Source: CAYLLT01 sp964591605
GTDB lineage: Bacteria; Planctomycetota; Phycisphaerae; UBA1845; PWPN01
Assembly: GCA_964591605.1 (NCBI GenBank)
Contig: CAZQEN010000246.1
Span: forward strand, 1-11,768
Direction: 5' to 3'
DNA: 11,768 nucleotides
The notes beneath the pieces are model-generated. The model searched no databases and was not told where the DNA came from. It worked only from the letters and a program-made list of their open reading frames with translations. Position 1 is the stretch's first letter. Each line of letters opens with the position of its first letter. Made by a program: the position numbers and the translations under genes. Of the stretch, positions 1-5,907 are shown one piece after another.

Positions 1-1214
1 TAGGAGGAATCCTGATATCCGGGGTACAGCAGGTCGAGCACCCCATCGGTGAGATGATCGCCCGCGTCGTACGGCAGATTCCCCCACACCCGGTAGACGT
101 TCCCGCTGTAAAGATGCCGCGGAAACGTCCAGCCCGCATGGAAATCGAGGAGCAGGGCGATCGGCGTGAGCATCGGACCCGGCTGACCGTTCTGCCGCAC
201 CCAGTGCCGGGCCGCCTTCTGAATGCGCCCGATCGGCGAGAGCTTGTCGCCTTGAAACCAGCCGCTCTCGAAACCCACCAGCACGCTGTTGTAGAGGATG
301 TGACTGTAGAGCAGCCGCTTCAGGAGGCTCAGGCTTGTCCCCAGTGTCGGCGAGTGGTCCGGCCCCGTCGACTCATACGACTTGTACACCCCCCAGCGAT
401 TCCACACCGACGCGTTCCCGAACCACGGAACGCCGTACTGCTTGCCCGCCCCCCGAATGAACGCGTAGTAAACTTGCCCGTTCGGCAGGCCCTGCGCCGT
501 CTCCGCGCCGATCAGGGTGTAAACGCCTTCCTTGAGGAAGTAGTGCCCGTAATTCAGCGACACCAGCGTCGACATCCGGTTGCCCAGCCCGTCGCACAGC
601 CGCTCGAAATGACGCTGAAACTGCAGGTACTGCTCGAACCGGTTTGCGGAAACCGGCTGCATCTGCGAGGCGTACCCGCCGATGTATCGCCCGTCCTGTT
701 CGCCGTTGTCCATGCCCAGCCAGCGGTCGCCCAGCTTCGCCTCGAGAAGCCGGAAAGCACTCGCCGGGGGCTTGTACTGCTGCCAGTCTCCGCCCGGACC
801 CGAGCCCGGCACGAAGCCCCACACGTCGAACAGGAACAGCTCGCGCCGCCGGATCTCGTCCGCCAGCTCATCGAGGTTCGAGGCGAACATCACCCCGATC
901 CACGGCCAGATCACCTCGCCCAGGTCGTGGGTACGCGTGTACTTCTCGATCTCCTCGCGGTAGCCGACGAGTTTTCCATCTTTGACCGCAAACCCGCGCA
1001 GCGTCGCGAACCGCGTCCGATGGCCGAAAGTCTCCCAGTCCGGCGGCCGCACATGCCGCCGCCCATCGTCCGGGTGTTCGCGCGGACGCAGCAGCTCCGC
1101 GTAGACGCGGCGGGGCGGCGCCCCCACGGCCGGCTCGGCCGCCAGGCCCGCTCCGGTCACGCCGAGATTCACGATCAGCCAGGCCAGAATCCTCAGACGC
1201 GCAAACGCAGGCAC
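1..1214 (-). CDS. Secreted glycoside-hydrolase-like protein, C-terminus cut by window edge
   Basis: This frame is open on the minus strand from a GTG at 1214 to the left edge (404 complete codons, no stop). The GTG is preceded by GAAGGTG at a normal spacing, and no ATG or GTG lies between it and the upstream in-frame stop at 1272-1274. Residues 1-26 form a signal peptide (Arg, then AWLIVNLGVTGAGLAA) with likely cleavage after AA. The mature part alternates hydrophobic strands with aromatic and acidic motifs typical of a TIM-barrel glycosidase: LGMDNGEQDGR (E172), IGAETAQGLPNG (E238), GFESGWFQGDKLSPIG (E316), then LLLDFHAGWTFPR and VWGNLPYDAGDHLTDGVLDLLYPGY. Those Glu residues are only candidate catalytic residues. 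Codons are strongly G/C-ending, as in the neighbours. I do not recognise the family with certainty; a GH98-like or uncharacterised planctomycete family is possible. It follows the dockerin protein on the same strand but seems to have its own promoter. A role in extracellular glycan cleavage is inferred. Confidence 0.8.
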   Translation of the reverse strand, partial: MPAFARLRILAWLIVNLGVTGAGLAAEPAVGAPPRRVYAELLRPREHPDDGRRHVRPPDWETFGHRTRFATLRGFAVKDGKLVGYREEIEKYTRTHDLGEVIWPWIGVMFASNLDELADEIRRRELFLFDVWGFVPGSGPGGDWQQYKPPASAFRLLEAKLGDRWLGMDNGEQDGRYIGGYASQMQPVSANRFEQYLQFQRHFERLCDGLGNRMSTLVSLNYGHYFLKEGVYTLIGAETAQGLPNGQVYYAFIRGAGKQYGVPWFGNASVWNRWGVYKSYESTGPDHSPTLGTSLSLLKRLLYSHILYNSVLVGFESGWFQGDKLSPIGRIQKAARHWVRQNGQPGPMLTPIALLLDFHAGWTFPRHLYSGNVYRVWGNLPYDAGDHLTDGVLDLLYPGYQDSS

Positions 1215-1226
1215 AGGTGCACCTTC

Positions 1227-1253
1227 GTGATAACTCGATGCACCAGTGATAAC
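1227..1253. repeat. Two direct copies of GTGATAAC, 19 bp apart
   Basis: Exact octamers GTGATAAC occur at 1227-1234 and 1246-1253, spaced 19 bp start to start (roughly two helical turns). One copy covers the predicted -10 box and the other lies just downstream of the predicted transcription start of the glycosidase-like gene, so the pair is placed like an operator. No regulator is assigned. Confidence 0.45.
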
Positions 1254-1275
1254 GCCCCTGGGCGACCAGCGTCAA
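1246..1275 (-). promoter_or_regulatory. Candidate sigma70-type promoter of the glycosidase-like gene
   Basis: On the minus strand TTGACG (1270-1275, 5 of 6 to consensus) is followed after 18 bp by TATCAC (1246-1251, 4 of 6). Transcription would start near 1239 and give a leader of about 25 nt before the GTG at 1214. The -10 box overlaps one copy of the GTGATAAC repeat described separately. Confidence 0.4.
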
Positions 1276-1324
1276 TCGTTCGTGATCGGCCTTCGGCCCG
1301 ACGTCTGATCTCTCTGCTCGGCGC

Positions 1325-1355
1325 GCCGGGTCGGAGCATCAGACTCCGGCCCGGC
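1325..1355 (-). terminator. GC-rich hairpin after the dockerin-protein gene
   Basis: Arms GCCGGG (1325-1330) and CCCGGC (1350-1355), then CGGAG (1332-1336) and CTCCG (1344-1348), pair around a 7-nt loop, with one non-paired position (wobble on the plus strand). It lies about 33 nt past the stop of the minus-strand gene ending at 1388. There is no U-tract, so termination is only a possibility. Confidence 0.35.
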
Positions 1356-1387
1356 CGGCCCCGCCGCATTCCGGCATCACATTCCGA

Positions 1388-3694
1388 TCACGGCAGGAAG
1401 ACGCCGCCCGACAGCTTGAAACCGTCCGCGCCGTGGACGCGGATCTGGCATTCGTCGCTGTTGATCCCCAGCCGGTCGAAGGCGCCCTGGTAGACCCGCG
1501 ACACAAGCAGTTTCTGGACGCCGTTGGACTGGGCCTGATCGTAGTAAGTGATCTCCACCGTGTTCGTGCGGACGACGGCGGTCAGGTAGTTCCAGTCGGT
1601 TCCATGCTTGAGTTCGGTCAGGTGGTACCAGGTCTGCCCGTTGTAGAACATCAGGCCGGGCCGCCGGCCGACGCCCTCGCCCGGGTATGAGCTGAACGCG
1701 CCGAATGCGAGGCATTCGCGCTGGGTGCCGCTGAAGCCTCTGGGCGCCATATCGTCTCCCAGCGCCAGATCCCAGAAGAAGGTCTGCTGCTGGGCGACAT
1801 CGAGGCTCAGTTCGAGTTTGTACGCTCCATAAAAACCGAGCGGGTTGTCGTCGGTGCCGTTGACCGTCGTCTTGCCGGCCCCGCCGGGAGCAGCATCAAT
1901 ATGCGGGGCCAGGATGTGATAGTGGCGGCGCGGATCCGCCTTGGAACCGTAGATGCACTGGGGTCCGTCGTTTCCACCGGTGGGCCACAGGTCGAGTGCA
2001 GCGCCCATGTTGGGAACGATGGTCCAGGCAGCGTCGAACGCGGCCTGGGATGGCTGGCCGAGTTCGTCCTTGTAGGATTCGAAATCCTCGTGGTACCACA
2101 TCGACGCGTTCTGGCCGGCCGGCGGCGGGCAGTTGGGATGCTCCCCGGCCACGAACGGGACATTCGCGCCCGTGGCGCACGCCTGGAAAGCCTCAAAGTC
2201 CGCCAGGTCGATCTTGCCGTCCGGATACCCATGGCCCCGGTCAAAGCACGCGCATCCGGGTCCCACGCCCGCCGGGTTGAAACACTTCTGAAACTCCCCG
2301 AAATCATCCACATCCACGTCGTTGTCGCTGTTGGCGTCGGCGTAAACGGTCTGCCCGCAGGCTGGCCAGCAGGGAGCCGCGCCGCACGGCAGCCGATCGC
2401 CGTTGTAAGTCCCGCCCTGCGCCTCGCAGGTCGCCTGGTTGAGCTGAGCGCACACGCCCGTCGGCAGGCAGCAGGCGCCGTCCTGCGGCGGAGGCGTGTA
2501 GGGCTCGCCGCCGGCGAAGACAAAATCATCCCAGCCCTGCCGCCCGCCCGCCCGAAGCCCTCGTTGCGGCCGGCGGCATCGCCAGTTCGCCAGCTCATGA
2601 ACGCAGGTCCCCCAGGGATCGGCCGAAGCATCGCTGAGCCGGCACGACGGCGGCGTGCCCGCGTGAAGCGTGTCGAATGCGCCGCTGACTCCCTCGTCCA
2701 GGTATTGCCGGGGCGCCGTGGCGACGCTGTACTCTCTGACCGTGAGCTGACTCACGTCATCGTTCGGCACCGTGGTTTCGTTGTAGGACCAGTATTCGAT
2801 CTTCACCGTGGTGCTCATGATCGTCAGTTTCATGGAGGCCAGGTTGTCGTACACGGTAAATGTACCGCTTCCAGGAAACAGGCCCTCGGTCAGCTTCCAC
2901 CAGATCCGGCCGTCGAAGTAGGACAGATGGTCGTTTTTCGGAGCGATCGCACAAGCGGCGTTCTCATAACACGGATCGGTATCCAGCTTGGACATGTACC
3001 CGGCGGCAATACTCTTGCGGATGGGCGGAGGAAGCACATTGGGATCAGGGCAGCCGGGTATGGGCGTATCCACGTGCTGCGCGCAGATGACATGCGCCCA
3101 CTCGGAAAAGGACGGGGTGCCGTCCGGGCAGGGCGCACAGTCCCGGGCCACGAAATCGGTGTTCGCAAAGTCGGCGCCGTACGAAACCTCGAAAACGACG
3201 GGGTGGTGGTAGACTCGAGCCCCCGTCTGGTTCTGCAGATTCACGCTCACGATCAGGGGGTTTGCGTCCGTGGCAATCACTGCGGGCGTTCCGTGAACGT
3301 TCTGAATATCGTCGAAGACGGAGACTGTAGTGTGCGCAAGTTGTCCCGCATTATTGACGATGACGGGCAGGTACAGGCCGAAGGGCTCCGAGAACACCTC
3401 GAGCGTGTCTTCGACGCTGACTTCCGCCTCCGCGCTGGGGATGTTGCCGCCGCAATCTCGCCCGGTTCGCGGCCACACGGCTCTGGGCGGGGCCACGCTC
3501 TTGGGGCAACTGCCGTCGGGCGGACAGGGCAGTGACGGGTCCGCCCCGCAGGTACTGCGGGTGCAGTACCAGTCCATATCGTCACAGAAGATCTGGTTGG
3601 TCAGCCCGCTGGGGCAGACCGCCGCCGCCCGATCAGGCCCGAAGCCCGCGCAGGTCAGGCCCGCCAAAACGAACAACGTGAGACGCTTTTCCAT
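1388..3694 (-). CDS. Secreted LamG-like / dockerin-like protein (768 aa)
   Basis: I chose the ATG at 3694 because GGGAG lies 8 nt upstream; a TTG 15 bp further out is less likely. Residues 1-25 are a signal peptide (MEKRLTLFVLAGLTCAGFG..AAA). Order of parts: a first LamG-like module (about 30-395, with YFDGRIWWKLTE at 259-270), a Cys-rich module GACCLPTGVC...CEAQGGTYNG...C (406-442) common in Phycisphaerae surface proteins, a dockerin-like pair of EF-hand-type loops (YADANSDNDVDVDDFGEF at 451-468 and DRGHGYPDGKIDLADFEAF at 485-503), and a second LamG-like module (about 531-768, FYNGQTWYHLTE). The two modules share the motif order Y-F/Y-x-G-x-x-W-x-L-T-E, then a strand pair, then GAFD. Exported, probably calcium-binding and protein- or glycan-binding; no catalytic motif is seen. 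Residues 371-385 look out of frame (see findings). It is divergent from the sulfatase, with which it may share substrate. Confidence 0.88.
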   Translation of the reverse strand: MEKRLTLFVLAGLTCAGFGPDRAAAVCPSGLTNQIFCDDMDWYCTRSTCGADPSLPCPPDGSCPKSVAPPRAVWPRTGRDCGGNIPSAEAEVSVEDTLEVFSEPFGLYLPVIVNNAGQLAHTTVSVFDDIQNVHGTPAVIATDANPLIVSVNLQNQTGARVYHHPVVFEVSYGADFANTDFVARDCAPCPDGTPSFSEWAHVICAQHVDTPIPGCPDPNVLPPPIRKSIAAGYMSKLDTDPCYENAACAIAPKNDHLSYFDGRIWWKLTEGLFPGSGTFTVYDNLASMKLTIMSTTVKIEYWSYNETTVPNDDVSQLTVREYSVATAPRQYLDEGVSGAFDTLHAGTPPSCRLSDASADPWGTCVHELANWRCRRPQRGLRAGGRQGWDDFVFAGGEPYTPPPQDGACCLPTGVCAQLNQATCEAQGGTYNGDRLPCGAAPCWPACGQTVYADANSDNDVDVDDFGEFQKCFNPAGVGPGCACFDRGHGYPDGKIDLADFEAFQACATGANVPFVAGEHPNCPPPAGQNASMWYHEDFESYKDELGQPSQAAFDAAWTIVPNMGAALDLWPTGGNDGPQCIYGSKADPRRHYHILAPHIDAAPGGAGKTTVNGTDDNPLGFYGAYKLELSLDVAQQQTFFWDLALGDDMAPRGFSGTQRECLAFGAFSSYPGEGVGRRPGLMFYNGQTWYHLTELKHGTDWNYLTAVVRTNTVEITYYDQAQSNGVQKLLVSRVYQGAFDRLGINSDECQIRVHGADGFKLSGGVFLP

Positions 3695-3852
3695 GACTGT
3701 GTCTCCCAAGTGAGGTGCCGATTTGGATTCTGGGGGAGAGGCGGTCCATATGACCCTTCCACCAGGAGAAACATCGATGCACCGGCGAAAACAACGCCAC
3801 GGGCGAAGCCTGTCGCCGGAGCACGCAGCAAAGCAGATCTGCAGTGCTGTAA

Positions 3853-3882
3853 ATCGTACCGTTCGCGGCGCGCTTTTGTCAA
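3853..3882 (-). promoter_or_regulatory. Candidate sigma70-type promoter of the dockerin-protein gene
   Basis: On the minus strand a perfect TTGACA (3877-3882) is followed after 18 bp by TACGAT (3853-3858, 4 of 6 to TATAAT). Start of transcription would be near 3846, leaving a leader of about 150 nt before the ATG at 3694. The -35 box overlaps the end of the palindrome at 3880-3904. Confidence 0.5.
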
Positions 3883-3904
3883 CAGAATTCTGAGAATTCT
3901 GTTG
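3880..3904. promoter_or_regulatory. 25-bp perfect palindrome, operator-like
   Basis: Arms CAACAGAATTCT (3880-3891) and AGAATTCTGTTG (3893-3904) are exact reverse complements around a single G. Each half contains the self-complementary octamer AGAATTCT, so the site is also a direct repeat. It sits between the divergent dockerin-protein and sulfatase genes and overlaps the -35 box of the former by three bases. Such symmetry is typical of a dimeric regulator's binding site. It lacks the long spacer of CIRCE-type sites and has no terminator-like U-tract. Confidence 0.65.
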
Positions 3905-3990
3905 TCCGAATCCCTCCGCGCCTAACCCCCCCGGCCACCGGGGCTTGAAACGGCGTCACCTTCTCATCCCGGCCCATCTGTGCTATCGGT

Positions 3991-5415
3991 ATGGACATGA
4001 GATGCAGCTTTCTCGTTCCGACTTCGGTGGTCATTGCCCTGTCCATGCCAATCACGGCTCGTTCGGACTCCGTCCGACCCAACGTCGTTCTCTTCCTGGC
4101 CGACGACCAGGGCTGGGGCGACCTGGCCTGCCACGGCAATCCCTACGTCAGGACGCCCAGCCTCGACGCCTTCGCCCGCGAGGCCGTCGAACTCACCCGG
4201 TTCCACGTCAGCCCCGTCTGCTCGCCCACCCGTGCGTCCCTCATGACTGGACGCTACAGCTTCCGCACCGGCGTCACCGACGTCGGTCTTGGCAGCCAGA
4301 TGGACCCCCAGGAGGTCACCGTCGCTGAAGCACTGCGGAAGGAGGGCTACGCCACCGGCATATTTGGCAAGTGGCACCTGGGCGACGAAGGACCACGCGC
4401 CCCCAATGCCCAGGGCTTCGACGAGGCCCTGGTGTTTCGCGGAGGATTCATCCGCCCGCAGCACTGCTTCGACGGCGAGTTTCTGCACAATAACGTGCCC
4501 ACCCGCTGCAAGGGCTATTCGATGGACGTGTTCACCGACGCGGCCATCGAATTCATCCGCCAGAACCGTTCGAAGCCCTTTTTCGTCTATCTGCCGACCA
4601 ACCTCGTTCACACGCCGCTGCTGGTTCCCGACGATCTCAAAGCACCGTTCACCGCCGCCGGCCTGGAAGGCAAGACCGCCGCCGTCTGTGGCATGCTGGC
4701 CAGCGTCGACCGCAGCTTCGCCCGCCTGCGGCAGACCCTGCAGGAACTCGGCCTGGAAGACCGCACGCTCCTCATCTACACATCCGACAACGGCCCGTGC
4801 TCGGGTTCGATCATGAACGATCGCTTCATGGCGGGCCTGCACGGGCTCAAAGGCACTGTGTACGAAAACGGCATCCGTGTCCCGTGCTTCATCCGCTGGC
4901 CGCAGGGCTTCGCTGGCCCGGCGAAGCTCGACCGCCTCACCGCCCACATCGATATTCTGCCGACGATCTTGGACGCCTGCCGCGTGCCGGCACCGGCCGG
5001 AGTCAAGCTGGATGGCCGGACCCTGCTCCCACTCCTGCGAAACCCCTCTGCCGACTGGCCGGATCGAACCCTCTTCTTCCAGTGGGACAGCCGGGCCACC
5101 CCGCGTCGGGGACGTGCCTTCGCCGCCGTCACCCGACGCTGGAAACTCGTTCAGCCCGTCGGCATCGATAACCAGATGCAGATGCACATCTGTGACCGCT
5201 ATGCGCAGCTCTGCAAAGCTCAGGGCCGGGGCGACCGGACCATCACCGGCGGGGCCCGTTACGAACTCTACGACCTTGCGGCCGACCCGGGTGAATCGAG
5301 AGATCTGGCCTCCGAGCACCCCGAGATCGTCGAACGCCTCAAACGCGAATACGACGCCTGGTTCAGCGAGGTGGCTGCCCGTTGGGTGGGGGCGACGACG
5401 CAGAGCCTGCCCTGA
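3991..5415 (+). CDS. Formylglycine-dependent sulfatase (arylsulfatase type, S1 family)
   Basis: Hydrolyses sulfate esters, probably on sulfated polysaccharide, outside the cytoplasm. Seen directly: an N-terminal export signal (FLVPTSVVIALSMPITARS), the metal-binding start RPNVVLFLADDQGWGD (D38, D39), the signature CSPTRASLMTGR with C77 as the residue converted to formylglycine, GKWHLG (K127, H129), NLVHTPL (H207), TSDNG (D266, N267), GLKG (K287) and HIDILPT (H319). The late motif YELYDLAADPGESRDLA is the usual C-terminal part. At 474 aa it is a complete single-domain S1 enzyme without added binding modules. Activity needs a maturase (FGE or anSME), which is not in this window. ATGs at 3991 and 3997 are both possible starts; neither has a Shine-Dalgarno site. 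Substrate cannot be told from sequence. The divergent dockerin-like and glycosidase-like genes fit a glycan-degrading cluster. Confidence 0.95.
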   Translation: MDMRCSFLVPTSVVIALSMPITARSDSVRPNVVLFLADDQGWGDLACHGNPYVRTPSLDAFAREAVELTRFHVSPVCSPTRASLMTGRYSFRTGVTDVGLGSQMDPQEVTVAEALRKEGYATGIFGKWHLGDEGPRAPNAQGFDEALVFRGGFIRPQHCFDGEFLHNNVPTRCKGYSMDVFTDAAIEFIRQNRSKPFFVYLPTNLVHTPLLVPDDLKAPFTAAGLEGKTAAVCGMLASVDRSFARLRQTLQELGLEDRTLLIYTSDNGPCSGSIMNDRFMAGLHGLKGTVYENGIRVPCFIRWPQGFAGPAKLDRLTAHIDILPTILDACRVPAPAGVKLDGRTLLPLLRNPSADWPDRTLFFQWDSRATPRRGRAFAAVTRRWKLVQPVGIDNQMQMHICDRYAQLCKAQGRGDRTITGGARYELYDLAADPGESRDLASEHPEIVERLKREYDAWFSEVAARWVGATTQSLP

Positions 5416-5551
5416 TCCAAAGGACACTCGCGCAGGCCACCGTGCGTTCTGGAGTTTCCCCCGCTTGTCAGTCGATGTAGTCTTTTATCCAGGATGGGCA
5501 GCTCAGAGCAGGAATACAGGCGGTGAGAGCGGTGTGGATTTAAAAATTGAA

Positions 5552-5577
5552 GCGGGTAGGGCGAAATGCCCACCCGC
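5552..5577. repeat. REP-like hairpin
   Basis: GCGGGT (5552-5557) pairs with ACCCGC (5572-5577) and GGGC (5559-5562) with GCCC (5568-5571); A5558 is a single bulge and GAAAT the loop. This gives 10 paired bases. Read on the minus strand the hairpin is followed by TTCAATTTTT, so it could also terminate leftward transcripts, although no minus-strand gene lies upstream. The core GGTAGGGC...GCCCACC resembles palindromic elements dispersed between genes in many planctomycetes; that statement is from memory. Confidence 0.5.
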
Positions 5578-5776
5578 CTCGTCTTCCTGCTGGCCGCCGA
5601 TCCGGTTCAGGATCCGCACCAGCAGGAACCCAGCGCGATCGGTTGACCACGTCTCGCTGCTTGTCTCCCCAGTGCACAGCGAAAGCCGTGGGATCAACCG
5701 CTATCAACAGCTTACGACATAAACCTGCTGGAAGATATTGGACCTTCGTCCCAGTCAGCCGTTTTTTGAGGGGAGC

Positions 5777-5805
5777 ATTACACCTTCCCTCACGGCGGTT
5801 ATAAT
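5777..5805 (+). promoter_or_regulatory. Candidate sigma70-type promoter of the kinase/regulator operon
   Basis: ATTACA (5777-5782, 4 of 6) is followed after exactly 17 bp by a perfect TATAAT (5800-5805). Transcription would start near 5812, about 96 nt before the TTG start of the kinase at 5908. Confidence 0.5.
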
Positions 5806-5907
5806 GACCTTTGCGGCTCAAACTCAGAGGCTGACGGCATTTCTAACGGAATCTGTCGTCCAGGCGGACCGCTGTCAGGCTTCGATGCCCTCCGGGAATC
5901 AGGCGGA

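Larger units (their letters stand above)
5416..5907. other. Non-coding stretch between sulfatase and kinase operon
   Basis: No frame here has convincing coding character. The longest minus frame (5540-5821) reads through the hairpin at 5552-5577 and resembles no protein known to me. The stretch holds that REP-like hairpin and, near its right end, the candidate promoter of the kinase operon. An AT-rich patch (5539-5550) precedes the hairpin on the plus strand. No clear terminator for the sulfatase was found. Confidence 0.5.

Noticed and set aside
54..1493. 479-aa plus-strand frame
   Set aside because: It lies opposite the glycosidase-like gene, is rich in Arg/Pro/His with no domain, and is a by-product of high GC content at the third codon position of the minus-strand gene.
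1901..3535. 544-aa plus-strand frame opposite the dockerin protein
   Set aside because: Low-complexity Arg/Gly/Val composition without motifs; the minus strand carries a signal peptide and recognisable domains.
3880..3904. CIRCE heat-shock operator
   Set aside because: The symmetry is present but the sequence and the 1-bp centre do not match the TTAGCACTC-N9-GAGTGCTAA pattern.
3964..5427. 487-aa minus-strand frame opposite the sulfatase
   Set aside because: The plus strand has every sulfatase motif; the antisense frame is a codon-bias shadow.
5540..5821. 93-aa minus frame between sulfatase and kinase
   Set aside because: It reads through the REP-like hairpin, covers the kinase promoter, and has no recognisable protein features.
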